From NCBI GenBank assembly GCA_002449845.1, contig DJXW01000001.1:7761-71760 (forward strand): 64,000 nucleotides of DNA, in the 5' to 3' direction. Positions within the stretch are counted from its first letter, which is position 1. Each line of letters begins with the position of its first letter. A program made the position numbers and the translations under genes. Shown piece by piece: positions 8,921 through 17,030 of the stretch. Under the pieces are notes generated by a model that did no database searches, had not been told where the DNA came from, and saw only the letters and a program-made list of their open reading frames with translations. This stretch comes from Prevotella sp. UBA6994. GTDB lineage: Bacteria; Bacteroidota; Bacteroidia; Bacteroidales; Bacteroidaceae.

Positions 8921-9479
8921 TATTCAACCAATTTTTAATGATTGACCTGCCATCGGGCGTGAGTACGCTCTCTGGATGAAACTGTATTCCGTGAATGTCA
9001 TAGTCTCGATGACGGAGAGCCATGATTTGTCCTTCATCACTCACGGCTGTGATTTCCAAACATGCTGGAAACTCTGACCGATCTACCACCCAGCTATGAT
9101 ACCTTCCCATGACAATGCGTTTGGGAAGTCCGTCGAAGATGTGATCAATTCCGAATTGTGTTCCTTCCGTAGCGACTCCATGATACACATCCGTGAGATT
9201 GGTCAGTTTTCCACCAAACACCTCACCTATTGCCTGATGACCAAGACAAACTCCGAGAATGGGTTTCTTTCCTGCGTAAGTACGAATGACATCTAACAAC
9301 AAGCCCGCTTCTGACGGAATGCCGGGACCAGGACTAAGGATAATCTTGTCGAAAACTTCCAATTGATTGATTTCAAATTGGTCATTACGAAAGACGGTTA
9401 CATCAGCACCCAGTTCTTTCACCAAATGAGACAAGTTATACGTGAACGAGTCGTAATTATCTATGATAACGATTTTCAT
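8913..9479 (-). CDS. trpG: Anthranilate synthase component II (glutamine amidotransferase)
   Basis: 188 residues from ATG 9479, where the conserved MKIVIIDNYDSFTYNL begins; an in-frame ATG at 9503 and a TTG at 9509 would add non-conserved residues. The class I amidotransferase triad is visible: Cys78 in LGVCLGHQAIGE, and His and Glu in GIQFHPESVLT. The subunit releases ammonia from glutamine and feeds it to TrpE for anthranilate formation. It is the last gene of the trp operon, about 35 nt after the trpE stop. A role shared with 4-amino-4-deoxychorismate synthesis (PabA) is possible, as in many bacteria. Confidence 0.95.
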   Translation of the reverse strand: MKIVIIDNYDSFTYNLSHLVKELGADVTVFRNDQFEINQLEVFDKIILSPGPGIPSEAGLLLDVIRTYAGKKPILGVCLGHQAIGEVFGGKLTNLTDVYHGVATEGTQFGIDHIFDGLPKRIVMGRYHSWVVDRSEFPACLEITAVSDEGQIMALRHRDYDIHGIQFHPESVLTPDGRSIIKNWLNIC

Positions 9480-9513
9480 GATACTTGAATTGTTTGTTGA
9501 CATAATCAATGAT

Positions 9514-10905
9514 TTACATTTCCTCAGCCATCATAATGGCTCTACGCAAGGCACCTAACTTATTGTTAACTTCCTGCAATTCGTATTCCTCGTTGCTCTT
9601 GGCTACGATTCCTCCACCTGCCTGGAACCACAACTCACCGTTTCTGCTGACAAAAGTACGTATGGTAATGGCTTGATTCAAGTTGCCGTTCAGTCCTATA
9701 TATCCAATACATCCTCCGTATGCGCCACGATTATGAGGCTCATACTCACTGATCAACTGCATAGCCCTTACCTTGGGCGCGCCGCTCAACGTACCTGCAG
9801 GGAACGTATCTATAAATGCCTGAATAGGATTGGCACCTTCGTTCAACTCACCAGAAACTCGGCTCACCAAATGTATCACGTGTGAATAATACTGTAAGTC
9901 TTTATAGAAATCCACTTTCACACCGTGACAATTCCTACTCAAATCATTTCTTGCCAAATCCACCAACATCACGTGTTCTGCATTCTCCTTCGGGTCATTG
10001 CGCAGATATTCCGCACCTCTCCTATCGGTCTCAGCATCACCTGTACGTTTGGTCGTTCCGGCAATGGGGTCGATAAATGCCTTTCCGTCTTCTATGCGAC
10101 AATGCGTTTCCGGCGAAGAACCGAAGATACGAAAACCACCGAAATCAAAATAAAAGAGATATGGACTGGGGTTGATACTTCGTAAAACACGATACAACTT
10201 AAAGTCGTCACCTTCGTATTTCTGAATGAAACGACGTGAGAGCACTATCTGAAACACGTCTCCACGCAAACAATGCTGAATGCCTCGCCTGATGTTAGCC
10301 TTGTGTTCCTCATCCATCAACGGAGAAGTGACGTTTCCAATGGGATGAAAATCGTAGGTCTTCACATTCTGCTTGTTCATCAACATTTCCAATTGATTCA
10401 GTTCTCCCTCGTCGCCTAAGGTCACCATAGTCAACAGGTTTTTGAAATGGTCAAACACGATGATGTTCTTGAATAAGATGTACAACATATCCGGTGCATC
10501 ATTCTTCTCCATCGTAGAATCCTTCACGTCAATATTCTCAAAATATCTTACCGCATTGAACGACGTATAGCCATACAAGCCACAATATTGACTACCCTCA
10601 CCTTCCACGTGTATGCAATCCAGAAACTCCGTGATGGCTTGTGCCGTAGAATAATCCTTACTCAGCGGTTTTGTCTTGGTAGAATGGTCGGGGAAAGTCA
10701 AGATGGCATTTCCATGACTGATAGACACGCTCCCTATGGGATGAATGCCAATGAAGGAACGACTGTTATTGGAATCATGGTAATCAGAACTTTCCATCAA
10801 TGCACTTTGTGGATAAATGTCGCGTAAGTGCATGTACACTCCCACTGGCGTATAGAGGTCAGCCAAGATGGTTCGTTTGGTTGTGGTGTAGTTAAAAGTC
10901 TCCAT
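9514..10905 (-). CDS. trpE: Anthranilate synthase component I
   Basis: 463 residues from ATG 10905 (METFNYTTT), which overlaps the end of trpB by 14 nt; the longer frame from 10965 lies inside trpB and is unlikely. The chorismate-binding core contains VVLSRRF, SPYLFYFDFGGFRIFGSSPE, DPIAGTTKRT, LVDLARNDLSRN, TFPAGTLSGAPK and YGGCIGYIG. The N-terminal segment is the feedback-regulatory domain of anthranilate synthases. With TrpG it converts chorismate and glutamine to anthranilate, the first committed step of tryptophan synthesis. PabB is the main alternative, but the operon setting makes TrpE secure. Confidence 0.95.
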   Translation of the reverse strand: METFNYTTTKRTILADLYTPVGVYMHLRDIYPQSALMESSDYHDSNNSRSFIGIHPIGSVSISHGNAILTFPDHSTKTKPLSKDYSTAQAITEFLDCIHVEGEGSQYCGLYGYTSFNAVRYFENIDVKDSTMEKNDAPDMLYILFKNIIVFDHFKNLLTMVTLGDEGELNQLEMLMNKQNVKTYDFHPIGNVTSPLMDEEHKANIRRGIQHCLRGDVFQIVLSRRFIQKYEGDDFKLYRVLRSINPSPYLFYFDFGGFRIFGSSPETHCRIEDGKAFIDPIAGTTKRTGDAETDRRGAEYLRNDPKENAEHVMLVDLARNDLSRNCHGVKVDFYKDLQYYSHVIHLVSRVSGELNEGANPIQAFIDTFPAGTLSGAPKVRAMQLISEYEPHNRGAYGGCIGYIGLNGNLNQAITIRTFVSRNGELWFQAGGGIVAKSNEEYELQEVNNKLGALRRAIMMAEEM

Positions 10906-12103
10906 ATTCTTTAGCCATTTGTTTGTTATTGAGATATGTTTGCACGTCTTTGTCTCCACGTCCACTCACCGTCAGCACCACCACATCATTGGGTTGGAAC
11001 GACATTTTCTTCAGCATGGCAACGGCATGAGCACTTTCAATGGCTGGGATTATTCCTTCCATTCTTGTCAGTTCAAATCCTGCATAAATAGCTTCATCGT
11101 CGTTGATGGCTTCCACATGCGTCCTGCCCAACTCAGCTAAGTTGGCGTGCATGGGTCCTATTCCCGGATAATCCAATCCTGCGGATATGGTAAATGCCTC
11201 CTTGATTTGTCCATCATCTGTCTGCATCACCAAGGTACGAGAACCATGAATGATTCCCTCCGTTCCACATTTCATGGTGGCTGCGGTATAGTCGGTATCT
11301 ACTCCATGTCCACCTGCCTCGGCTAAGTAAATCTTCACTCTTTCGTCATTGATGTAGTGATAGATCGTACCTGCGGCATTACTGCCACCTCCCACGCAGG
11401 CAATCAGATAATCAGGGTAATCACGCCCTATTTTTTCTTGTAGTTGCCATTTGATTTCCTCACTGATAACACTTTGCATTTTGGCAACGATGTCGGGATA
11501 AGGGTGTGGTCCCATCGTACTTCCCACAATGTAAAAGGTCTCACGAGGATGACAGCACCAGTCGCGGATTGCCTCAGAGCAAGCATCGCTCAACGTCATG
11601 TTGCCCGTGGTAACGGGATGCACCTTTGCACCAAGCATTTTCATACGCTCCACGTTGGTATGTTGGCGCTCCACGTCGGTCTTACCCATGAATATCTCAC
11701 ATTCCATATCCATTAGCGCACACACCGTTGCGGTAGCCACACCATGTTGACCAGCTCCTGTTTCCGCAATGATACGAGTTTTCCCCATCTTCTTTGCCAT
11801 CAAGATTTGACCAATGGTGTTGTTAATCTTGTGTGCACCCGTGTGGTTCAAGTCCTCACGCTTCAGGTAAAGTTGACAACCATATTTCTCACTCATGCGC
11901 TTGGCAAAATATAGAGGAGATGGTCTTCCCACGTAATCCTTTAAAAGTTGACGATAATCATTCTTAAAGTCCTCACTTTCGAGAATGGGCAAATACGCAT
12001 CTTGCAAGTCGTGTACGCATTTATACAAGATTTCAGGCACGTAAGCACCGCCATATTTGCCAAAGAAACCCTTATCGTCAATAAAATATTGATTTGTGTC
12101 CAT
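10892..12103 (-). CDS. trpB: Tryptophan synthase beta subunit
   Basis: 403 residues, the normal TrpB length. The PLP lysine lies in KREDLNHTGAHKINN (near residue 92), the phosphate-binding loop is CVGGGSNAAGT, and AETGAGQHGVATA and the TVSGRGDKD end are conserved. It condenses indole with serine. In this operon trpB is separated from trpA by the thioesterase gene, so the alpha and beta subunits are not adjacent, which is less usual. Its 3' end overlaps trpE. This is the TrpB1 type that partners with TrpA. Confidence 0.97.
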   Translation of the reverse strand: MDTNQYFIDDKGFFGKYGGAYVPEILYKCVHDLQDAYLPILESEDFKNDYRQLLKDYVGRPSPLYFAKRMSEKYGCQLYLKREDLNHTGAHKINNTIGQILMAKKMGKTRIIAETGAGQHGVATATVCALMDMECEIFMGKTDVERQHTNVERMKMLGAKVHPVTTGNMTLSDACSEAIRDWCCHPRETFYIVGSTMGPHPYPDIVAKMQSVISEEIKWQLQEKIGRDYPDYLIACVGGGSNAAGTIYHYINDERVKIYLAEAGGHGVDTDYTAATMKCGTEGIIHGSRTLVMQTDDGQIKEAFTISAGLDYPGIGPMHANLAELGRTHVEAINDDEAIYAGFELTRMEGIIPAIESAHAVAMLKKMSFQPNDVVVLTVSGRGDKDVQTYLNNKQMAKEYGDF

Positions 12104-12114
12104 GTTGTTTATTT

Positions 12115-12528
12115 TTACATTAATCCATTATACGGCATTTCCACATCCTTGCGATAGGCAGTACCAGTCATGGTGCAAATCAAGCCCCCGTCTTGATTGG
12201 TCACTTTCACTTCGCAATAAGGAATCTTATGATGATTGAAAACTTCCGTGGCTTCGGCGGTTAACACGTCTCCCACTTTAGCCGAATGCAAGAAAGAAAC
12301 GCTATTGCCAATTCCGAATGTCAATTTTCCCCTACTATTCATCAAGGCGGCAAATGCCAAGTCGCCCAAGGTAAACAAGGCTCCACCCTGACAAACACCA
12401 CCTGCATTGAGATGGTCGGGAGTAACGGTCATCTGCGTCTTTGCATAACCTTCCTTCACTTCAATTAATTGTACTCCGTTTACGGCGGCAAAGCGATCTT
12501 TCGTGTTCAGTAATTCCTTCAGTGTCAT
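12115..12528 (-). CDS. PaaI-type hotdog-fold thioesterase
   Basis: 137 residues. The hotdog signature is HLNAGGVCQGGALFTLGDLAFA (about residues 40-61), with the FGIGNSVSFLHSAKVGDVL and CEVKVTNQDGGLICTMTGTAY strands after it. Such proteins hydrolyse acyl-CoA thioesters, often phenylacetyl- or hydroxybenzoyl-CoA. Its start overlaps the trpA stop by 4 nt (ATGA) and trpB begins 11 nt beyond its end, so it is a true operon member rather than a bystander. No role in tryptophan synthesis is known to me; it may remove aromatic-CoA by-products or simply be co-regulated. Confidence 0.85.
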   Translation of the reverse strand: MTLKELLNTKDRFAAVNGVQLIEVKEGYAKTQMTVTPDHLNAGGVCQGGALFTLGDLAFAALMNSRGKLTFGIGNSVSFLHSAKVGDVLTAEATEVFNHHKIPYCEVKVTNQDGGLICTMTGTAYRKDVEMPYNGLM

Positions 12529-13301
12529 TTTCTTAAAGCATCATATAACATATCCATTGCCTTGTCGGCATCTTTCGTTTCATTCAACAAAGTAACAAAC
12601 TTCGAGCCGATGATGGCACCTGCGGCATTACTCTGTGCGCTCTCAAGTGTTTGCTTATTGGAAATACCAAATCCAATCATCCTTGGATTCTTGAGGTTCA
12701 TTTCATTGATACGACGGAAATAGGCTTGCTTGGCATCATCAAAGCTTTTCTGCGCTCCCGTGATGCTTGCCGAACTTACCATATAGATAAAACCGTCTGT
12801 ATGTTCGTCGATGAATCGAATACGCTCCTCACTCGTTTCGGGCGTAATCATCATGATGATACGCAAGTCGTACTTATCGGCAATGGGTTTCACCACTTCC
12901 ATGTAGTCCTTAAAGGGCAAGTCGGGAATAATGGCACCAGAGACTCCCGCCTCTACACAACTCTGGCAAAACTTCTCAATGCCATAGTGCATGATGACGT
13001 TGAGGTATCCCATTAACACCAATGGTATCTGTACCTCATCCTTGATTTCCCTTAATTGGTCGAACAACAGTCTCAGCGTCATTCCATTGCGTAAAGCTAT
13101 TGTTCCCGCACTTTGTATCACGGGACCGTCTGCCAATGGGTCGCTAAACGGAATGCCCACTTCTATCATGTCAATACCTCTTCGTTCAAGGGTCTTGATG
13201 ACATCTCCCGTATTGTCGAGAGTGGGACATCCTGCACAAAAATACAATGACAACAACTTGCGGTCTTTGTTTTCGGCGAACAAGCGGTTGATTTTGTTCA
13301 T
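12525..13301 (-). CDS. trpA: Tryptophan synthase alpha subunit
   Basis: 258 residues. The catalytic Glu47 and Asp58 are in MIEVGIPFSDPLADGPVIQ; GAIIPDLPFKDY, GFIYMVSSASITGAQ and GFGISNKQT mark the remaining barrel loops that bind indole-glycerol phosphate. It cleaves indole-glycerol phosphate to indole, which is channelled to TrpB. It starts 1 nt from the trpF stop and overlaps the thioesterase start, consistent with tight translational coupling. Confidence 0.97.
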   Translation of the reverse strand: MNKINRLFAENKDRKLLSLYFCAGCPTLDNTGDVIKTLERRGIDMIEVGIPFSDPLADGPVIQSAGTIALRNGMTLRLLFDQLREIKDEVQIPLVLMGYLNVIMHYGIEKFCQSCVEAGVSGAIIPDLPFKDYMEVVKPIADKYDLRIIMMITPETSEERIRFIDEHTDGFIYMVSSASITGAQKSFDDAKQAYFRRINEMNLKNPRMIGFGISNKQTLESAQSNAAGAIIGSKFVTLLNETKDADKAMDMLYDALRK

Positions 13302-13302
13302 C

Positions 13303-13992
13303 TTACTTCAACTCTGAAATAAATTTCTTCAATTTCTCTACGTCCTTAACGCCAGGCTCTGTCTCGAAACGACTGTTGAGATCAATGCCGGCAAACTGAG
13401 GGTGATGGAAAGCTTTCACTTTCTCTGCATCGTCTGGACCAATTCCGCCACTCAACAAGAAGGGAATATCGCCATCATATTCATCGAGTATCGACCAGTC
13501 GAATTGTTCTCCACTTCCACCAGCATTGTCACACTTGGTGTCAAACAAGAACATATCCACAACGCCAACATAGTCTTTACATTTCTGAAGGTCGTCTTTG
13601 CAACCTACAGAGATAGTCTTTATAATCTTGATTCCTGGTTTGATGTCCGGGTCAACGGTACGACGGAAATTCTCTATCATCTCACGACTTTCCTCACCGT
13701 GCAACTGAACGTAATCCAAATTATAATTGTACACGCGCGTAACGATGCTTTGGGGCATATCGTCCACAAACACGCCTACTCGCTTGACACGATTGGCTGC
13801 CGGGCTCTTTTCGCCTTTTCTCTTCTTCAGTTCCTCCTCACTGTAATCGGGAATGATTCCAGCTTGCGAGCTAATCATCATGACGAAACGAGGACTTTTT
13901 TGCCAAAAGATGAATCCCATCATGTCGATGTCTAACTCTGAAACGGCGCGAATGTTTTCGGTATCGCGCATACCACAAACTTTTATGATCAT
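13303..13992 (-). CDS. trpF: Phosphoribosylanthranilate isomerase
   Basis: 229 residues. The opening IIKVCGMRDTENI carries the catalytic Cys7, and the phosphate-binding end is LSGGIGPDDAEKV with GIDLNSRFE supplying the catalytic Asp. An insertion after strand 2 (about 45-65, EEELKKRKGEKSPAANR) is basic and longer than in E. coli-type enzymes. The enzyme performs the Amadori rearrangement of phosphoribosylanthranilate. It is unfused from TrpC, as is usual in Bacteroidetes, and lies 11 nt after trpC. Confidence 0.95.
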   Translation of the reverse strand: MIIKVCGMRDTENIRAVSELDIDMMGFIFWQKSPRFVMMISSQAGIIPDYSEEELKKRKGEKSPAANRVKRVGVFVDDMPQSIVTRVYNYNLDYVQLHGEESREMIENFRRTVDPDIKPGIKIIKTISVGCKDDLQKCKDYVGVVDMFLFDTKCDNAGGSGEQFDWSILDEYDGDIPFLLSGGIGPDDAEKVKAFHHPQFAGIDLNSRFETEPGVKDVEKLKKFISELK

Positions 13993-14003
13993 GATTGTCG
14001 TAT

Positions 14004-14798
14004 TTATATGTTTAGTTTTGAAATAAATTCTTGCAATGATTGTCCTGGGTTGTCGGTTCTCATGAAGTTTTCACCAATGAGGAAACCATTGAATCCAGCC
14101 ATCTTGAGCATCTTCACCGTGTCTGGATGGGAAATGCCACTCTCGCTAACTTTGCACACATCGTTCGGCAATCGGGAAGCCAAACGGAAACTATTCTGCA
14201 CATCTGTAACGAAAGTGCCTAAATTACGGTTGTTGATACCATACATGTCTGGCTCCAGTTCTGCATAGTCCAATTCGCGTTCTTCGTGCATTTCCAACAA
14301 CACTTCCAATCCTAATTCGTGAGACAAGCGAATAAGCGACTTACATTCCACGAGTGACAGGTCCGCTGCTATCAACAAGACGGCAGAAGCACCGCATAAA
14401 CGAGCTTGGAACAATTGGTACTCGTCAATGATGAAGTTTTTATAAAGAATGGGAATAGTAACTCCCGACTCTCTTGCCACCTTGATGAAATCGTCTTTTC
14501 CACCGAAATACTTCTCATCAGTGAGAATGCTGATGGCAGATGCCCCATTCTTCTGATAAGAGAGAGGAATCTCATTGGCTTTTCCTTCTTCCTTTATCCA
14601 TCCTTTCGATGGAGACTTGCGCTTAAATTCGGCAATGATTCCCATAGGAGAATCCAATAAGGCTTGGCGCATAGATGGCTGAGGCATTTCTACAATGCCT
14701 TCCACCAATTGATATAATCGGGAAGGAGGAAGCTGCTCTTTAAATGCTGCCACTTCCAATCGCTTATGAGCTACTATTTCATCTAATACATCTTTCAT
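14004..14798 (-). CDS. trpC: Indole-3-glycerol-phosphate synthase
   Basis: 264 residues. IAEFKRKSPSKGWI (about 53-66) holds the phosphate-binding loop with the catalytic lysines; SILTDEKYFGG, PILYKNFIIDEYQLFQA, LLEMHEERELD, GINNRNLGTF and VSESGISHPD are the remaining barrel signatures. It closes the indole ring. The gene is separated from trpD by an 89-nt spacer containing the 9-bp CTAG repeats, the only large gap inside the operon. Confidence 0.96.
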   Translation of the reverse strand: MKDVLDEIVAHKRLEVAAFKEQLPPSRLYQLVEGIVEMPQPSMRQALLDSPMGIIAEFKRKSPSKGWIKEEGKANEIPLSYQKNGASAISILTDEKYFGGKDDFIKVARESGVTIPILYKNFIIDEYQLFQARLCGASAVLLIAADLSLVECKSLIRLSHELGLEVLLEMHEERELDYAELEPDMYGINNRNLGTFVTDVQNSFRLASRLPNDVCKVSESGISHPDTVKMLKMAGFNGFLIGENFMRTDNPGQSLQEFISKLNI

Positions 14799-14830
14799 CT
14801 CTCGATAATTTTAAGATTGGCTAGGATTTT

Positions 14831-14886
14831 CTAGAAATACTAGATATACTAGATATACTAGATCTTCTAGATCTTCTAGAATCTTC
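14831..14886. repeat. 9-bp CTAG minisatellite between trpD and trpC
   Basis: Six CTAG tetramers occur at exactly 9-bp steps (14831, 14840, 14849, 14858, 14867, 14876), in units such as ctagaaata, ctagatata (x2) and ctagatctt (x2). A further CTAG is at 14821. The units are partly palindromic (CTAG, AGATCT), so the transcript can fold into alternative hairpins between the two genes. Confidence 0.9.
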
Positions 14887-14887
14887 C

Positions 14888-15895
14888 TTAGCTATTAAAT
14901 TCCACGAATTTCTTGAAAGTCTTCAAGGCGTTTCCGCTCTCGATAGATTCCTTGGCGATTTCCAAGCATTCAAATATATCTTTCTTTCCCTGCTCCAATG
15001 TCATGATTCCAAAGGCAGCATTCGCCATGACGATTTCCTTCTGCGCTGGCAAACAACGGTTTTCCAACACATTGTCGAAGATTGCCGCAGCTTCCTCTTC
15101 TGAGGCACCAGCCACCAATTCATCTGGCTTAGCCACATGCAAGCCCAAATCAGAGGGAGAGAATATCTGTTCTAAATGGTTGCTCGTGATCTTGAAATCA
15201 CTCGTCAATGATATTTCATCATAACCATCTATGCTGTTGACGATACAATAGTCAATGCCTATCTTCTCGTACACATTCTTATATAAACGCATCTGGTCGA
15301 GATTTGCCACGCCTAACAATTGACACTTGGGTTGTGATGGGTTCACGATAGGTCCCAGAAGGTTGAAGCATGTTGGGAACTGCAAGGCTACCCTGATAGG
15401 ACCGACAAACTTCATTGCCTTGGCAAACAATTGAGCATGAAGATAGACAATGCCACACTCTTCCATGCAACGGTTAAGTTGGTCGATGTCACTGGTGAAT
15501 TTCACGCCATGATGCGCAATGACGTTTGAGGCTCCACTGGTAGAAGTGGCAGCGTAATTGCCATGTTTGGCAACCTTATATCCCGCACCAGCTATGACAA
15601 AACAAGATGTGGTAGAGATGTTGAACGTATTCTTCCTGTCACCACCTGTGCCCACGACATCAATATACCTATCGCAATTCAATATGGCAGGAACGCCCGT
15701 CTCAAGGATTCCGTCCCTAAAGCCCAGCAACTCATCAACCGTAATGCCGCGCATCTGTATGGCTGTGAGCAATGCCGTAATTTGTTCGTTGGGGAACTCA
15801 CTCTTGGTGATTCCCAATAGAATGTCGTGAGTTTCCTTTCGGGTAAGTTCCTCATGATTCAACATTCTGTTCAAGATGTCTTTCATTGTTGTCAT
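14888..15895 (-). CDS. trpD: Anthranilate phosphoribosyltransferase
   Basis: 335 residues from ATG 15895 (MTTMKDIL); ATG 15886 is an equal alternative. A longer in-frame ATG at 15997 lies upstream of, and would be translated through, the attenuator terminator and is rejected. The PRPP loop is DVVGTGGDRKNTFNIST, followed by KHGNYAATSTSGASNV and the LLGPIVNPSQPK motif. It adds phosphoribose to anthranilate. It is the first structural gene of the operon; its 5' leader contains the leader peptide and attenuator. Confidence 0.96.
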   Translation of the reverse strand: MTTMKDILNRMLNHEELTRKETHDILLGITKSEFPNEQITALLTAIQMRGITVDELLGFRDGILETGVPAILNCDRYIDVVGTGGDRKNTFNISTTSCFVIAGAGYKVAKHGNYAATSTSGASNVIAHHGVKFTSDIDQLNRCMEECGIVYLHAQLFAKAMKFVGPIRVALQFPTCFNLLGPIVNPSQPKCQLLGVANLDQMRLYKNVYEKIGIDYCIVNSIDGYDEISLTSDFKITSNHLEQIFSPSDLGLHVAKPDELVAGASEEEAAAIFDNVLENRCLPAQKEIVMANAAFGIMTLEQGKKDIFECLEIAKESIESGNALKTFKKFVEFNS

Positions 15896-15939
15896 AATAA
15901 TATATATATATATGTGTTTGTTTGTTATTTCCATATTTG

Positions 15940-15970
15940 AAAAAAGGCCTGTCGCAAGAAACGGCAGACC
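15940..15970 (-). terminator. trp attenuator terminator
   Basis: On the minus strand GGTCTGCCG (15970-15962), loop TTTCTTG, CGACAGGCC (15954-15946), then six T (15945-15940). There is one C-A mismatch and one G-U pair in the stem. It lies between the leader peptide and trpD and is the intrinsic terminator of the attenuator. Confidence 0.85.
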
Positions 15971-16014
15971 CAATTTGTATCTTTTCAGTATCCACATGGC
16001 TCGTAACTCACGAC
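15951..16014 (-). promoter_or_regulatory. trp antiterminator pairing
   Basis: GUCGUGAG (16014-16007), which begins 2 nt after the leader stop codon, can pair over 8 bp (two wobbles) with CUUGCGAC (15958-15951). The latter is the loop and first part of the 3' arm of the terminator, so the two structures exclude each other. A ribosome finishing at the leader stop would cover GUCGUGAG and allow termination; a ribosome stalled on the Trp codons would leave it free. Confidence 0.65.
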
Positions 16015-16016
16015 TG

Positions 16017-16067
16017 TTAAAATCTTGAGAAACGCCACCACCATGTATAAGAAACTGTCATGTTCAT
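16017..16067 (-). CDS. trpL: trp operon leader peptide
   Basis: A 16-codon ORF, MNMTVSYTWWWRFSRF, read by hand because it is very short. Three consecutive TGG codons occupy 16043-16035. It starts 23 nt after the end of a consensus -7 box and ends just before the antiterminator strand. A run of Trp codons in a leader directly upstream of trpD and a terminator hairpin is diagnostic of ribosome-mediated attenuation: scarcity of charged tRNA-Trp stalls the ribosome and permits transcription into trpDCFA-BEG. The second ATG (16061) could also start it. The peptide itself probably has no other function. Confidence 0.88.
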   Translation of the reverse strand: MNMTVSYTWWWRFSRF

Positions 16068-16089
16068 ACGTTATGTTTTAATTCGTTTG

Positions 16090-16120
16090 CAAATTTACAT
16101 ATTTTCTTTGAATAGACAAA
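16090..16120 (-). promoter_or_regulatory. Promoter of the trp operon
   Basis: Minus-strand TTTG (16120-16117), 19 nt, TAAATTTG (16097-16090): complete consensus. Transcription would start near 16083, about 16 nt before the leader peptide. Confidence 0.8.
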
Positions 16121-16229
16121 CAAAATGATAGAAAAAATGACAAAAAAAATTTTTTTGAGTTTAGTATAATAATTAATGTATAATGTGCGTTTAACAAATA
16201 TAAGAGAGAATAATTTCAATCAATAGCCT

Positions 16230-16352
16230 ATGGAGTATTTTACATCTGAAGAAAAACCATCCGAAATGACCTTGAATATCATTCGACAAATCGCCTATAC
16301 TTATCGCGTAATGAGAAGTAATGGCAAAAACGTGTCTTATTGTTTAAATTAA
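16230..16352 (+). CDS. Small conserved-looking 40-residue protein
   Basis: MEYFTSEEKPSEMTLNII..., 40 residues, ending ...NGKNVSYCLN. The KPSE-TL-IRQIAYTYRV core recalls a family of 35-40-residue hypothetical proteins that I remember from Bacteroides and Prevotella genomes, in which the 'KPSERTLxLIRQIAYTYR' core and 'YCLN' end are kept; this is recall, not a search. It is 15 nt upstream of rpe and may be co-transcribed. A sigma70-like TTGAGT-18 nt-TATAAT (16155-16184) lies upstream. It has no signal peptide, and the function is unknown. Confidence 0.55.
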   Translation: MEYFTSEEKPSEMTLNIIRQIAYTYRVMRSNGKNVSYCLN

Positions 16353-16367
16353 AGCATTTCCGGTTAC

Positions 16368-17030
16368 ATGAAAACACTTGTTTCCCCTTCACTTCTTGCC
16401 GCTAATTTCATTGATTTAAAAAGCGACATTGCCATGCTCAACAAGAGCGAGGCTGATTGGCTACACCTTGACGTGATGGATGGTGTCTTTGTTCCCAACA
16501 TCTCATTTGGCTTTCCTGTGTTAGAGGCTGTTGCCAAAATATGCCAAAAACCTCTCGATGTTCATTACATGATTGTCCATCCAGAACATTACATCAGTCA
16601 GACTGCCAAATTGGGAGCCATGATGATGAACGTGCACTATGAGGCTTGCACCCATTTGCACCGTACCGTTCAGGAAATACACGATGCAGGGATGAAGGCT
16701 GGCGTTACCTTGAATCCTTCCACACCTGTATGCGTATTGGAAGACATCATCCAAGACGTTGACATGGTATTGCTCATGAGCGTAAACCCAGGATTTGGTG
16801 GACAGAAGTTTATCGAGAATACCATTCAAAAGGTAAAACGCTTGCGTAAGTTGATTCAAGAATCGTCAAGCAAGGCATTGATAGAAGTGGACGGCGGTGT
16901 ACAAGAAGAAACCGCCCCAAGATTAGTTGAGGCGGGTGTAGATGTATTGGTCAGTGGCAGCTACATCTTTAAGGCTGCCGACCCAATATCCGTGATTCAC
17001 AATCTGAAGGAACTCAAACGAGAGGATTAG
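16368..17030 (+). CDS. rpe: Ribulose-phosphate 3-epimerase
   Basis: 220 residues. Metal-binding and catalytic residues are seen in WLHLDVMDGVFVPNISFG, LDVHYMIVHPEHYI and IEVDGGVQEETAPRLV; the phosphate loop includes MSVNPGFGGQKF and VSGSYIF. It interconverts ribulose-5-phosphate and xylulose-5-phosphate in the pentose phosphate pathway. Its stop codon overlaps the stop of the convergent sigma-factor gene by 4 bp, so no terminator separates the two. Confidence 0.96.
   Translation: MKTLVSPSLLAANFIDLKSDIAMLNKSEADWLHLDVMDGVFVPNISFGFPVLEAVAKICQKPLDVHYMIVHPEHYISQTAKLGAMMMNVHYEACTHLHRTVQEIHDAGMKAGVTLNPSTPVCVLEDIIQDVDMVLLMSVNPGFGGQKFIENTIQKVKRLRKLIQESSSKALIEVDGGVQEETAPRLVEAGVDVLVSGSYIFKAADPISVIHNLKELKRED

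Noticed and set aside
15900..15913. TATATATATATATA tract before trpD
   Set aside because: It is a simple dinucleotide run in the leader; too short to claim phase variation.
14888..15997. Longer trpD frame beginning at ATG 15997
   Set aside because: The added 34 residues would be encoded by the attenuator terminator and leader; homologues begin at MKDIL.
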